Below the pieces are notes generated by a model. The model ran no database searches and was not told the origin of the DNA. It was given only the letters and a program-made list of their open reading frames with translations. The translations under genes were made by a program, and so were the position numbers. Of a stretch of DNA of 64,000 bases, positions 54,359 to 63,961 are shown in pieces. Location: NCBI RefSeq assembly GCF_934307085.1, contig NZ_CAKRCF010000011.1:8613-72612 (forward strand), read 5' to 3'. Every line of letters begins with the position of its first letter. Within the stretch, counting starts at the first letter, position 1. This DNA is from an uncultured Anaerobutyricum sp. GTDB taxonomy: Bacteria; Bacillota; Clostridia; Lachnospirales; Lachnospiraceae.

Positions 54359-56068
54359 GTGAATAGTCACACCATAGACGCGAAAACTTTTCAGAAATTG
54401 TTTTTAGCTGGTGCAAACCGTATCAATTCCAGAAAAGATTATATTAATGAACTGAACGTATTTCCGGTTCCTGATGGAGATACTGGAACGAATATGTCCC
54501 TGACAATTTTAGCTGCTGCAAAGGAAGTTGGAGCAGTTACAGAACCTACGATGACTACTATCTGTAAGGCAATCAGTAATGGTTCTCTTCGTGGTGCACG
54601 TGGTAACTCTGGTGTAATCCTTTCTCAGTTATTCAGAGGATTTACAAAAGCAGTTTCGAAAGCAGATTCTCTTGGAAAAGACGAGATTGCAGCCGGTTTT
54701 ACAAGAGCGGTTGAAACTGCGTATAAAGCAGTTATGAAGCCAAAGGAAGGTACGATTCTTACTGTTGCCAAGGGAATGGCAGATAAAGCAGAAGAATTAG
54801 TCGATGAAGATATGGATGTAATTGCATTCTGTGAGGCGATTGTTGCCTATGGTTACGAAGTACTTTCTAAGACACCGGATATGCTTCCTGTATTAAAAGA
54901 AGCTGGTGTAGTAGATTCTGGTGGACAGGGTCTTATGGAAGTGTTGCAGGGAATCGTAGATGCTCTTACTGGTAAGGTGACAGAAATTGAAGTTCCGATA
55001 GAGGCAGCTTCTATGCCATCTGCATCTGTCAGTGCACCAAAGGCAGATATTTCTACTGCAGATATTAAGTTTGGTTACTGTACAGAGTTTATCATTATGT
55101 TAGATAAACCACTGACAAAGGAAGATGAGAAGGGATTAAAGAAATTTTTCCTTTCCATTGGTGATTCTTTAGTATTGGTTGCTGATGAGGAAATTTGTAA
55201 AGTACATGTACACACAAATCATCCAGGACAGGCATTTGAGAAGGCTTTAACATTCGGTGCACTTTCTAATATGAAGATTGACAATATGCGCTTAGAACAT
55301 CAGGAGAAGCTTATCAAAGATGCAGAGAATGAAGCAGCTCGTCAGAGACAGCAGGAAGCAGAAGAGGAAAAACTTGCCGCGCAGCAGGTTGATGTAGCAA
55401 AACCAGCGAAAGAAGTTGGATTTATTGCAGTATCAGCTGGTGATGGGCTTACAGATATCTTCAAGGGCCTTGGCGTAGATCACCTTATCGAAGGTGGACA
55501 GACGATGAATCCTAGTACAGAGGATATGTTGAATGCAATCGATCAGGTGAATGCAAAGAATATCTTTATTCTTCCTAATAATAAGAATATTATCCTTGCA
55601 GCAGAACAGGCAAGAGATTTAACAGAGGATAAGAAGATTATCGTTCTTCCTACAAAGACTATTCCGCAGGGAATTTCTGCAATGATTGGTTATATGCCAG
55701 AAGCAGGTGTTGAAGAAAACGAGGAGAACATGAAGGATGCTTATCAGGATATTGCGAGTGGTCAGGTTACTTATGCAGTACGTGATACAGCAATTGATGG
55801 AAAGGAAATCCATAATGGCGATATCATGGGAATTAATGATGATGGAATCGCTGCAGTGGGAACAGATCTTACAGAAACAACTTTAGAATTACTTTCAACA
55901 ATGGCAGATGAAGATTCTGAGCTTATCTGTCTTTATTATGGGGCAGATGTATCTAAAGATGATGCAAATGCACTTTCTGATGCAATCGAGGATAAGTTCC
56001 CAGAATGTGAAGTAGAGGTAAACTTCGGTGGACAGCCAATCTACTATTATATGATTTCTGTAGAATAA
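54359..56068 (+). CDS. fakA: Fatty acid kinase catalytic subunit FakA (YloV, DAK2)
   Basis: The 569-residue protein starts at a GTG after AAGGAGG. Residues 10-200 are a DAK2 ATP-binding kinase domain: NVFPVPDGDTGTNMSLT near residue 33, then LRGARGNSGVILSQLFRGF near 79 and VVDSGGQGLMEVLQ near 184. The middle and C-terminal FakA domains follow, with the segment CKVHVHTNHPG near residue 280. With a FakB partner (DegV family) it phosphorylates exogenous fatty acids. No fakB is in this window. Confidence 0.92.
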   Translation: MNSHTIDAKTFQKLFLAGANRINSRKDYINELNVFPVPDGDTGTNMSLTILAAAKEVGAVTEPTMTTICKAISNGSLRGARGNSGVILSQLFRGFTKAVSKADSLGKDEIAAGFTRAVETAYKAVMKPKEGTILTVAKGMADKAEELVDEDMDVIAFCEAIVAYGYEVLSKTPDMLPVLKEAGVVDSGGQGLMEVLQGIVDALTGKVTEIEVPIEAASMPSASVSAPKADISTADIKFGYCTEFIIMLDKPLTKEDEKGLKKFFLSIGDSLVLVADEEICKVHVHTNHPGQAFEKALTFGALSNMKIDNMRLEHQEKLIKDAENEAARQRQQEAEEEKLAAQQVDVAKPAKEVGFIAVSAGDGLTDIFKGLGVDHLIEGGQTMNPSTEDMLNAIDQVNAKNIFILPNNKNIILAAEQARDLTEDKKIIVLPTKTIPQGISAMIGYMPEAGVEENEENMKDAYQDIASGQVTYAVRDTAIDGKEIHNGDIMGINDDGIAAVGTDLTETTLELLSTMADEDSELICLYYGADVSKDDANALSDAIEDKFPECEVEVNFGGQPIYYYMISVE

Positions 56069-56079
56069 TTCTATTTTTA

Positions 56080-56111
56080 TTACGACAGTTTTGCAAATCA
56101 GACTGTTGTAA
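56080..56111 (+). other. Hairpin after fakA
   Basis: TTACGACAGT pairs with ACTGTTGTAA (10 bp, one G-U) around a 12-nt loop containing CAAATCAG, the same motif as the palindromic element ends. No T-run follows, so the match may be chance. Confidence 0.4.
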
Positions 56112-56170
56112 TCGTCACAGCAGACCTAGGAATCATTCTTTTTGAAATGGATGATGACGTAACATAAATA

Positions 56171-56280
56171 AAAAATGAAAAAGGAACTCTATCACACGAC
56201 GCATTAGAGTAGGGAAAAGTATGTATAGCATAGCTTCCTGCAAACGATCTTAAGTCGTTGGTAGAGTTCTTTTTTCATTT
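56171..56280 (+). ncRNA. Stem-closed structured RNA, copy 2 (before recG)
   Basis: The ends (56171-56190 and 56261-56280) pair over 20 bp with one G-U and a T-run in the right arm, making a terminator. The interior is homologous to 39101-39188. A further CGAC/GTCG pairing is possible within it. It lies 125 bp before recG. It may be a small RNA made from its own promoter, or a leader element. No known riboswitch signature is seen. Confidence 0.65.
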
Positions 56281-56404
56281 TGAAGAATGTTAAAAAATTT
56301 TTTTATTAAAAGAAAGTCTTCTGTAAATTATGGCACATAGTATATAGAAAAAATTTTTAAATAAATATTGACAGAGTTGTAACTTTCGGAAAGGAGAATT
56401 ATAG

Positions 56405-58426
56405 TTGGGAATACCAGTGAGAGAGATTAAAGGAATTGGGGAAAAGACAGAAAAACTACTTGCAAGATTAGATATTGAGACCGTAGATCAGCTGGTACAT
56501 CATTATCCCCGCTGTTATACAACATATCCGGAACCAATTGCGATATCGGACATAAAGACAGGACAAAGATGCTCAATTGAAGCAGAGATTGCTTCGCCGA
56601 TTCACTTAAAAACGGTGCGTAAGTTAAAGCTTTGTACAGGGCTTATTGCAGATGTCAGTGGTCAGCTTTTTGTACGCTGGTTTAATATGCCTTACCTGCG
56701 AAATACGTTAAAACAGGGTGAACGGTGGATTTTTACAGGTACTCCGATTTTTAAAGATGGTCGTCTTATGTTGGAACAGGCGGAATATTGCAAAAAAGAA
56801 AAATATGTACAGTTAATGGAAACTTTTCAACCGGTTTATCCTCTTACAACAGGCTTGTCAAATAAGACATTACAAAAGGCACAGGAATTGGCATTTGAGA
56901 TGTATCGAGAGGAGGAATATCTTCCAGAAACCGTAAGAACATATTATGATTTAGAACAGGTGGATAAAGCACTTAAAGAAATCCATTTTCCGACAGGAAT
57001 GGAACATCTGATGGAAGCAAAGAAGAGGATAATCTTCGATGAATTTTTTCGCTTTTTCAGTGCGTTAGAACTTGTAAAAGACAGAGAAGAGCAGGCGCTC
57101 AATCATTATATTATTCCGATGGATAAAAAAGTAAAGTCTTTTGTTGAGAGTCTTCCCTACCCACTGACAGGAGCACAGAAAAAAGTATTAAATGAGATTC
57201 GGCAAGACTTTTCAGGGACTATGGCGATGAATCGGCTTTTGCAGGGAGATGTTGGTTCTGGAAAGACTATTGTAGCAATGACAGCTATGTATGCTGTAGT
57301 AGCTGCAGGATATCAGGCAGCGTTAATGGCTCCGACAGAAGTGCTTGCAGAGCAGCATTACCAGAACTTTATAAAGCTTCTTTCTCCACTTGGTGTTACA
57401 GTTGCCCTTCTCACCGGTTCAACAAAGGTAAAAGAAAAAAGAGACATAAAGGCTCGCTGTATTTCTGGTGATATTCAGATTCTGATTGGAACACATGCTG
57501 TAATTCAGGACGATGTTCTTTTTGACAGGCTTGCTTTCATTGTTACAGATGAGCAGCATCGTTTTGGAGTAAAACAAAGAGATGCCTTTATGAAAAAAGG
57601 AGAGGATCCACATGTTCTTGTTATGAGTGCAACACCAATTCCACGTACTTTAGGAATTATTTTATATCGTGATCTAGATGTCAGTATTATGGATGAAATG
57701 CCTGCATCAAGACTGCCGATAAAAAACTCTGTGGTAGGAACTTCTTATCGTCCCGCAGCGTGGGAATTTATAAGAAAACAGGTTGCGCTAGGACATCAGG
57801 CTTATGTCATTTGTCCAATGATTGAGGAAAATGAAAAGATGGATCTTGAAAATGTAGAAGAATATGCCAAAATGCTCTCGCAGGCATTGCCGCCGTCAAT
57901 TACTGTTGCCTCATTAAATGGTCATATGCGTCCTGCACAAAAAAATGAAATTATGGAACAGTTTTCAAAAAATGAGATTCAGATTCTTGTTTCTACAACC
58001 GTAGTAGAAGTTGGAATCGATGTTCCCAATGCGACTGTTATGGTGATTGAAAACGCAGAACGTTTTGGCCTCGCACAGCTTCATCAGCTAAGAGGTCGTG
58101 TTGGAAGAGGAAAGGCACAGTCGTATTGCGTCTTTATTTCTGGTTCGGAAAAAGAAGAAGCGATGGAGCGGCTTTCTATTATTGGACATTCTAATGATGG
58201 ATTTGAAATTGCGAATGAAGATTTAAAACTACGTGGTCCGGGAGAGTTTTTTGGGGTGCGGCAGAGCGGAACGATGAACTTTGCTCTCGGTGATATTTAT
58301 TCCAATGCAGATATTTTAAAAATGGCTTCTGAAGCAGTAAGTTATTTAAAAGAAGAAGGATATAATTTTCAACAGCTTCATCAGTATTCACTGGAGAAAA
58401 ACTTGAATTTTGCAAAAAATATTTAA
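56405..58426 (+). CDS. recG: ATP-dependent DNA helicase RecG
   Basis: The 673-residue protein starts at a TTG, with AAGGAG 8 nt upstream. The N-terminal wedge domain includes IKGIGEKTEKLLARL, and the helicase core has Walker A GDVGSGKTIVA near residue 284, DEQH in VTDEQHRFG near residue 382, and motif VI with LRGRVGRGKAQSYC near residue 562. RecG remodels stalled replication forks and Holliday junctions. The structured RNA at 56171 precedes it. Confidence 0.96.
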   Translation: MGIPVREIKGIGEKTEKLLARLDIETVDQLVHHYPRCYTTYPEPIAISDIKTGQRCSIEAEIASPIHLKTVRKLKLCTGLIADVSGQLFVRWFNMPYLRNTLKQGERWIFTGTPIFKDGRLMLEQAEYCKKEKYVQLMETFQPVYPLTTGLSNKTLQKAQELAFEMYREEEYLPETVRTYYDLEQVDKALKEIHFPTGMEHLMEAKKRIIFDEFFRFFSALELVKDREEQALNHYIIPMDKKVKSFVESLPYPLTGAQKKVLNEIRQDFSGTMAMNRLLQGDVGSGKTIVAMTAMYAVVAAGYQAALMAPTEVLAEQHYQNFIKLLSPLGVTVALLTGSTKVKEKRDIKARCISGDIQILIGTHAVIQDDVLFDRLAFIVTDEQHRFGVKQRDAFMKKGEDPHVLVMSATPIPRTLGIILYRDLDVSIMDEMPASRLPIKNSVVGTSYRPAAWEFIRKQVALGHQAYVICPMIEENEKMDLENVEEYAKMLSQALPPSITVASLNGHMRPAQKNEIMEQFSKNEIQILVSTTVVEVGIDVPNATVMVIENAERFGLAQLHQLRGRVGRGKAQSYCVFISGSEKEEAMERLSIIGHSNDGFEIANEDLKLRGPGEFFGVRQSGTMNFALGDIYSNADILKMASEAVSYLKEEGYNFQQLHQYSLEKNLNFAKNI

Positions 58427-58507
58427 TGAATTCCATGTATTTCTTGTAAAAACAATTCCATGGAAATTTTGAGAGTATATTTATAGAGTGAAGAAGGAGT
58501 TATACAC

Positions 58508-59230
58508 ATGAAGAGAAATCCGAATTTAAATTACACGCGCCTCCCTATGGAAAAGGCATATAATGTAAGAGAATTAGGAGGATACGCAACGAAAAAAGGA
58601 TTGATTACAATGCATCATCAGTTTCTTAGGAGCGAAAACCTTACGGATGTTACGGAAGAAGATAAAGAATTTCTTATAGAATACGGCCTTTCGGCAATCG
58701 TTGATTTAAGAAGTCGGGAAGAGGCACTCATTTATCCGAATCCATTTCGCGGAAATGATTTGGTGAATTATATAAATTGTCCGTTAATTACAGATGGTAT
58801 TATAGATTTAAGAACGGTAAAAGAAGAAGGATTTGACCCTGGAGAATTTTATGTAAAGTTAGTAGAATATAAAGAAATGATTTATAACATTTTTCATTTT
58901 ATTCTTGACAATCTTGAGGGGTGTGTTTTATTTCACTGCCAGGCAGGAAAGGATAGAACGGGAGTACTGGCTATGATTCTTATGGGACTTGCAGGTGTGG
59001 CAAAGGAAGATATCATTGCAAATTATGAGGTGACACACACCTATTTGAAGGAAAATATAACCCTTCGTTTAGATGATGGTCTGGAAGAATTGGAATTTTC
59101 CAAACCACAGTGGATAGAAAGGGCCTATAATCATATTTTAGAGCATTATGGTTCATTTAAAGTATATCTTATGGCAGTGGGACTTACTAAAAAAGAAATC
59201 AAGAAAATTCGACAAAAACTTGTAGTGTAA
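58508..59230 (+). CDS. Tyrosine-protein phosphatase (Y_phosphatase3)
   Basis: The 240-residue protein has the P-loop HCQAGKDRTGVLAM (Cx5R) near residue 142 and an N-terminal NVRELGGYATKKG typical of this cytoplasmic dual-specificity/lipid-phosphatase-like group. VDLRSREEALIYPN near residue 61 is also conserved. AAGAAGGAG precedes the ATG. Substrate unknown. It stands between recG and rsmD as a separate unit. Confidence 0.88.
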   Translation: MKRNPNLNYTRLPMEKAYNVRELGGYATKKGLITMHHQFLRSENLTDVTEEDKEFLIEYGLSAIVDLRSREEALIYPNPFRGNDLVNYINCPLITDGIIDLRTVKEEGFDPGEFYVKLVEYKEMIYNIFHFILDNLEGCVLFHCQAGKDRTGVLAMILMGLAGVAKEDIIANYEVTHTYLKENITLRLDDGLEELEFSKPQWIERAYNHILEHYGSFKVYLMAVGLTKKEIKKIRQKLVV

Positions 59231-59424
59231 TCAAAAGTATTAAAAGTTTGGAATTGTTTCCGAAATGCTTATATATAAAGCCGACACATCATTTGCAGCA
59301 GTATAATTTGCGGGAAATCGGTATAAATATATGGCATTTTCCAGTAAAGGATATATCTTGACAAAAATATAAGATATTATACAATAGATATAATTATAAC
59401 AAAGAAGGATGGGCGAGAGAGATT

Positions 59425-59979
59425 ATGAGAGTTATCGCAGGTTCAGCACGTCATTTAAAGTTAAAGACGATTGAAGGAATGGGGACGCGGCCAACAACGG
59501 ATCGAATTAAAGAAACATTGTTTAATATGCTTTCTTTTTACATAGAAGACAGTCGATTTCTTGACCTGTTTAGTGGAAGTGGCGGCATTGGAATCGAGGC
59601 ACTGAGTAGAGGAGCGGCAGAGGCAGTTTTTGTAGAACAGAATCGAAAGGCAGTTGCCTGCATCGAGGAGAATTTGACACATACGCATCTTAGAGAAAAG
59701 GCCGTCGTAATATCTAAGGATGTTATGACTTCCCTTCAGATTCTGGAAGATAAAAAGCAGGCATTTGATTACATCTTTATGGATCCACCTTACGGAAAGT
59801 TTTTAGAAAAAGAAGTAGTTGTATATTTAGACAATACTGTGCTTTGTGACGAAAATACAACGATTATTATTGAAGCTGACTTAGATACTGAGTTTTCATG
59901 GGTTGAGGAGACAGGTTTTATCATCACAAAGGAAAAGATTTATAAGACAAATAAGCATACCTTTCTTAAAAGGAAGTGA
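59425..59979 (+). CDS. rsmD: 16S rRNA (guanine-N2)-methyltransferase RsmD
   Basis: The 184-residue protein starts MRVIAGSARHLKLKT and shows RPTTDRIKETLFNML, the SAM-binding FLDLFSGSGGIGIEALSRGA near residue 49 and the catalytic MDPPYGK near residue 118. It methylates G966 of 16S rRNA. coaD follows 48 bp downstream, the common order. Confidence 0.95.
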   Translation: MRVIAGSARHLKLKTIEGMGTRPTTDRIKETLFNMLSFYIEDSRFLDLFSGSGGIGIEALSRGAAEAVFVEQNRKAVACIEENLTHTHLREKAVVISKDVMTSLQILEDKKQAFDYIFMDPPYGKFLEKEVVVYLDNTVLCDENTTIIIEADLDTEFSWVEETGFIITKEKIYKTNKHTFLKRK

Positions 59980-60027
59980 ATATTATACGTAAGGAATATA
60001 ACGAAAGACGAGGGAGAGACAAAAGTT

Positions 60028-60516
60028 ATGGCAACAGCAGTTTATCCGGGTAGCTTTGACCCGATTACTCTTGGACATTTAGATATCATAAAAAGAACAG
60101 CAGCCGTTTTTGATAAAGTGATTATAGGGGTTCTGATTAATAAGGCAAAAAAACCACTCTTTTCCATAGAAGAAAGGGTAGAACTTATAAAAGAAGTGAC
60201 AAAAGATATTCCAAATGTAGAGATTGTATCTTTTAATGGACTTCTGATAGATTTTAGTGATAAAATGAAGGCGGATGTTATTGTGAGGGGAATTCGGGCG
60301 GTATCAGATTTTGAATATGAGCTAATGATGGCACAGACAAATAAACAGTTAAATCCTGACATAGAGACGATGTTTTTTGCGACCAGTGCAGAATATTCAT
60401 TTGTAAGTTCTAGCATGATAAGAGAGCTTGCAGCGTTTGATGGGGATATTACACAGTTTGTACCAGAGGAAGTCAGCAGACGTGTTTATGAGAAGTTCAG
60501 ACATAATAAAGTGTGA
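60028..60516 (+). CDS. coaD: Phosphopantetheine adenylyltransferase
   Basis: The 162-residue protein has the nucleotidyltransferase motif YPGSFDPITLGHLDI near residue 6 (TxGH) and the second signature SSSMIRELAAF near residue 129. It converts phosphopantetheine and ATP to dephospho-CoA. A GAGGGAGA site precedes the ATG. The following gene begins 31 bp later. Confidence 0.97.
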   Translation: MATAVYPGSFDPITLGHLDIIKRTAAVFDKVIIGVLINKAKKPLFSIEERVELIKEVTKDIPNVEIVSFNGLLIDFSDKMKADVIVRGIRAVSDFEYELMMAQTNKQLNPDIETMFFATSAEYSFVSSSMIRELAAFDGDITQFVPEEVSRRVYEKFRHNKV

Positions 60517-60547
60517 TATGTCGAATGTAGTATGGGAGGATAAGAAG

Positions 60548-61165
60548 ATGGCAGAGATGGATAGTGTAAAGTTACTTGAAGAAATAGAAATCTATATAGA
60601 TAATTGCAAAACAGCCGGAGTTTTGAGCAGCGGCAGCATGATTAAGGTAAATAGAGAAGAACTACTCGCTATGCTTGAAGAAGTACATGACCTTCTTCCA
60701 AAAGAAATCGCAGAAAGTAAGCGGATTGTAAGAAATCAGGATAAGATTATCGCAGATGCGAGAAGCAAGGCACAGCGTATTATGCAGAATGCGGCAAAAG
60801 AAGCCGGTGGAATGATTGATGATCAGGAAATTGTATCTATGGCAAATATGCGTGCAGATGATATTTTATCAAAAGCACAGCGAGAGGCTAGTGAATTAAG
60901 TAATGATGCACGAGAGACTGCACGGGAGGTTCAGCTTGGTGCGTTAAAATACACGCAAAATATGTTAGAGGGCCTTGAATATATGTATGGCACCATTATC
61001 AAAGAGGAAAAAGAGTATTTTAATTCAGTATTAGAGAAGCTAAAAAAAGAGCAAAAACAGATTGCCGCAGACAAGCAGGAGATTGATTTGCAGCTTAATG
61101 CTGGAATGCGGACAGGTAGAACGAAAGAAGACTTTGAAAAGAAAGAAGAACCAGCAGAAGAATAG
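60548..61165 (+). CDS. Coiled-coil protein, DivIVA/ATP-synthase-B-like
   Basis: The 205-residue protein starts at the ATG at 60548 after GGGAGG. Residues 40-180 are a long charged coiled coil (DKIIADARSKAQRIMQNAAKEA and similar heptads) with no membrane segment. Proteins of this type follow coaD in many Lachnospiraceae and are annotated as ATPase or cell-division-like; the real role is unknown. Confidence 0.75.
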   Translation: MAEMDSVKLLEEIEIYIDNCKTAGVLSSGSMIKVNREELLAMLEEVHDLLPKEIAESKRIVRNQDKIIADARSKAQRIMQNAAKEAGGMIDDQEIVSMANMRADDILSKAQREASELSNDARETAREVQLGALKYTQNMLEGLEYMYGTIIKEEKEYFNSVLEKLKKEQKQIAADKQEIDLQLNAGMRTGRTKEDFEKKEEPAEE

Positions 61166-61341
61166 CAGAAGGTAGTATTTTTTAGTAGTAGTAATGAGAG
61201 ACAGAAGGGATTGCTTAAATTGCATCAGTAAGGACAAAAAGATTATTGTCGTTTTATGAGAAGATACGAATTATCGGTAGTATCTGGTTGTTCAGAATTC
61301 ATGAATTATTGATAATGAATTGGGATAAGCTGTATTGTTAA

Positions 61342-62316
61342 CTAGATTAAAAACAGACAAAGGATAAAACTAAATCCTGCAGTTAACAGTTTTATAATTA
61401 TATAAGGCTTTAAGGATAGACCAGAATTGGCCGTCACTGTCTGCACCTGTGCCATTGTGCACATCCCGCCAAAAGAAGCGACAGCCGCGGTAAGTGCATA
61501 CATTATATTAGGTGTATATGCATTATCTGCGGCTAGAAGTCGTATTCCGGTAGTAACTTCCAAGTTAGAAAGAAGAAAGTTAAAGGCCGGTTTCTGAAAT
61601 AGGCAGAGTTTTGTAAGCATACCTGAAAGAATTGAGAAAATCATCATATAAATACCAATAATAAAGATAACTTCCAGAGAAGGAACCCAGATTTCTTCTG
61701 TCAGGGTAGGTTTTGTATCGGTTGTTTCTTTTAATCTTAATCTATTTGAAATGGTGGAAGTTTTTTGGAATTGTCCGTGTACATGATGGGGCAGTGAGTT
61801 GTTTCTTTTCTGCCTTTTAGTAAGTTGTGTGAACAAATAACATAATAATACCGGTAGATAGAGGGCAAGGAGATAGCAGAGCCAGGAAGTACCTTTTAAG
61901 CCAGTCTGAGAGCGTATATATCCCATTACAAACATCGGACTTACAAAAGACGTAAGCGGAAGCAATAGTTCTGACTGAGGCTTACTGAGTGTTCCGATTT
62001 GGTAGTAATGGGTGATAAAAATCGCACCAACAGGGAAGCCACAGCAAAGTCCAAGCAAAAAGACAGGAAGAGTAATAGCGATATCTGTGTGGGTGGGGAA
62101 TTTTTTCTTTGCCTCATAGAAAAATAATTCTGGTATTTTATAGCGAATCCAAAATTTTGACAGCAGTATAAAAGGCAGGAGGAGCGGCAGGATACAGGAA
62201 GCCCACACAAAAAGACCTTCTTTTGCATATTTTAATATAAGAGAATAGTGCATAAGCATAAAAATAAACGAAAAAAGACAGAGTATTTGCATAAAATGAA
62301 AAAGAATTTTTTTCAA
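61342..62316 (-). CDS. ylbJ: Sporulation integral membrane protein YlbJ-like
   Basis: The 324-residue protein starts at the TTG at 62316 with AGGAGA 6 nt upstream; the longer frame to 62484 overlaps the next gene's promoter and adds no recognisable sequence. It has about eight membrane segments with nucleoside-transporter gate-like blocks: LLGLCCGFPVGAIFI near residue 96 and ASFGGMCTMAQV near residue 290. In Bacillus YlbJ is needed for spore cortex formation. It is divergent from yceD. Confidence 0.85.
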   Translation of the reverse strand: MKKILFHFMQILCLFSFIFMLMHYSLILKYAKEGLFVWASCILPLLLPFILLSKFWIRYKIPELFFYEAKKKFPTHTDIAITLPVFLLGLCCGFPVGAIFITHYYQIGTLSKPQSELLLPLTSFVSPMFVMGYIRSQTGLKGTSWLCYLLALYLPVLLCYLFTQLTKRQKRNNSLPHHVHGQFQKTSTISNRLRLKETTDTKPTLTEEIWVPSLEVIFIIGIYMMIFSILSGMLTKLCLFQKPAFNFLLSNLEVTTGIRLLAADNAYTPNIMYALTAAVASFGGMCTMAQVQTVTANSGLSLKPYIIIKLLTAGFSFILCLFLI

Positions 62317-62374
62317 TTCATATCTCCTAGAATCGTATTTGTTAAAATATATGCGAAATATGTGAAAATATTTC

Positions 62375-62403
62375 TTGACAAAGAAAAAGTAACTGTGTAT
62401 AAT
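62375..62403 (+). promoter_or_regulatory. Promoter of yceD-rpmF
   Basis: TTGACA and TATAAT separated by 17 bp, about 35 bp before the yceD start codon. Confidence 0.85.
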
Positions 62404-62437
62404 ACCAAGAGTATGAGAAAAGAGAGGTTGCGATATT

Positions 62438-62956
62438 ATGAAGATAAATATATCGGAAATCTTATCTAATCCATCTGTTATCAAGAATTTTAAAGTTGAA
62501 CCTGATTTTGAGAAGCTTAAGCTTCGCAGAAGCAGTTATCTGGTATCCTACAAGGAGCCTTTTCTTTTGACTGTTTCCAAAGTTGAGGATAAACTTCGTG
62601 TTACAGGTGAGACGATGATTCGATTGATAATACCATGTGATCGATGTTTGGAGGATGTGGAGAATACTTTCCATATCACGATTGATCGCAGTGTTAATCC
62701 CAATACAGAGTCAGATGGCATTGAAGACGTGGATGAATTAAGTTTCATAGACGGATATATGTTGGATGTAGACAAGCTCATTGCAGATGAGATTGTGGTT
62801 GCACTCCCTACAAAGGTTCTTTGTAAGGAAGATTGTAAAGGATTGTGCAGCGTCTGCGGTACCAACTTAAACTATCACACATGTGATTGTCATAAGGAGA
62901 GCCTAGACCCGCGGATGGCGGCTATTCAGGATATCTTCCGCGACTTTAATCATTAG
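62438..62956 (+). CDS. yceD: DUF177/YceD family protein
   Basis: The 172-residue protein has the YceD pattern: IRLIIPCDRCLEDVENTFHI near residue 65 and the C-terminal CKGLCSVCGTNLNYHTCDC, a likely zinc site. YceD is linked to 23S rRNA metabolism and normally precedes rpmF, as here (78 bp). GAGAGG precedes the ATG. Confidence 0.93.
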   Translation: MKINISEILSNPSVIKNFKVEPDFEKLKLRRSSYLVSYKEPFLLTVSKVEDKLRVTGETMIRLIIPCDRCLEDVENTFHITIDRSVNPNTESDGIEDVDELSFIDGYMLDVDKLIADEIVVALPTKVLCKEDCKGLCSVCGTNLNYHTCDCHKESLDPRMAAIQDIFRDFNH

Positions 62957-63034
62957 ATATTAAAGTATTGAATACTGCATATGTAATATATCCCGAACGT
63001 CACAAAAGAAGTAATTACAAGAGGAGGTGTGACC

Positions 63035-63214
63035 ATGTCAATTTGTCCAAAGAATAAATCTTCCAAAGGAAGAAGAGACCGCCGTAGAGCAAACTGGAAA
63101 ATGTCTGCTCCTACATTAGTAAAATGTAGCAAGTGTGGAGCATTAACTATGCCACATAGAGTATGTAAAGCATGCGGATCTTACAATAAAAAAGAAATCG
63201 TTTCTGTTGACTAA
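63035..63214 (+). CDS. rpmF: 50S ribosomal protein L32
   Basis: The 59-residue protein begins MSICPKNKSSKGRRDRRRAN at the ATG at 63035, with GAGGAGG 6 nt upstream; a GTG two codons earlier lies in the site. Cys pairs CSKC and CKAC form the zinc-binding C+ type. A terminator follows. Confidence 0.97.
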   Translation: MSICPKNKSSKGRRDRRRANWKMSAPTLVKCSKCGALTMPHRVCKACGSYNKKEIVSVD

Positions 63215-63272
63215 TTGTTGACGAACAATAAGCCGTGAAGTGGTTTTTAAAAAAGGCAATATTGCATGATAG

Positions 63273-63303
63273 ATAGACCAGATGATATCTGGTCTATTTT
63301 TTA
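63273..63303 (+). terminator. Intrinsic terminator of yceD-rpmF
   Basis: ATAGACCAGAT pairs with ATCTGGTCTAT, followed by TTTTTTAT. It ends the operon, so plsX, if present as usual, is not co-transcribed. Confidence 0.9.
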
Positions 63304-63731
63304 TTTGCTAGACAGACAAACCTGTATCTTCTGTTATATGCATCCTTTTCAGCGTACACCCAAATACGGAAATAAGTAAGTTCATAAATGTATATAAGAG
63401 TGCAAGCAGTAGACTTCTTAAGAAAGAGTTTCCGCAGATACGGCAAAAGTTGTGGAAAGAACATTTCTGGAGCCAGAGTTTTTGTTTGATTACAACAGGC
63501 GATGCTCCAATTGAAGTGATCAAAAAATATATAGAAAGTCAGGGACAAAGGGATTGAAAAAGGAAGTGACAGAGTGGCGAACAGGGCATAGAAATATCGG
63601 TTTAAAAATAAAAAGAAATTGATAAATAAATAACAATTTAATGAGCTGGGTATGGGTGTAAATGATAAAAATACAAAAAAAGTACAATATCTAGTGTTTT
63701 TTGAGAAAATGAAAAAATCTTCAAAAAATGC
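63304..63731. other. Intergenic region before the tandem promoters
   Basis: About 430 bp without a supported gene. A minus-strand frame of 163 codons here lacks a good ribosome-binding site and overlaps the promoter array, so it is not called. No repeat is recognised. Confidence 0.4.
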
Positions 63732-63760
63732 TTGACGCAAGTGCCCTGTTATGATAATAT
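63732..63760 (+). promoter_or_regulatory. Tandem promoter P1 (probable rRNA operon)
   Basis: TTGACG, a 17-bp spacer and TAATAT. It is followed after 75 bp and 173 bp by two more of the same design. Confidence 0.7.
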
Positions 63761-63835
63761 AATATGCGTTACACATGAGAAACACAGTTTTGAGAGAAAA
63801 ACAGCAAAAATCTTAAAAGAAAACGAAAAAACTTC

Positions 63836-63864
63836 TTGACGGATTGAAAATCATGTGATAACAT
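63836..63864 (+). promoter_or_regulatory. Tandem promoter P2 (probable rRNA operon)
   Basis: TTGACG, 17 bp ending in ATGTGA, and TAACAT. The same TGTGA stretch occurs before the -10 of P3. An AAAAGTTCGC segment follows. Confidence 0.65.
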
Positions 63865-63932
63865 GTAAAAGTTCGCATCACGAAAAAACAAAAAACTTCG
63901 AAAGAAGATGAAAGAAAGTTTTTAAAAAGTTC

Positions 63933-63961
63933 TTGACAAGAACAAAGTGATGTGATAAAAT
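63933..63961 (+). promoter_or_regulatory. Tandem promoter P3 (probable rRNA operon)
   Basis: TTGACA, 17 bp ending in ATGTGA, and TAAAAT. The following sequence has AAGCTTTCGC and GAAAGCTT, a short inverted repeat in the presumed leader. The window ends within this leader. Confidence 0.75.

Noticed and set aside
62248..62469. Plus-strand 73-codon frame before yceD
   Set aside because: It spans the yceD promoter and antisense of ylbJ, and is not conserved-looking.
62317..62484. Longer N-terminus for the YlbJ-like protein
   Set aside because: It overlaps the yceD promoter; a TTG with AGGAGA fits better.
63294..63785. Minus-strand 163-codon frame before the tandem promoters
   Set aside because: It has AT-rich low-complexity translation, no good ribosome-binding site, and runs through promoter P1 and a terminator.
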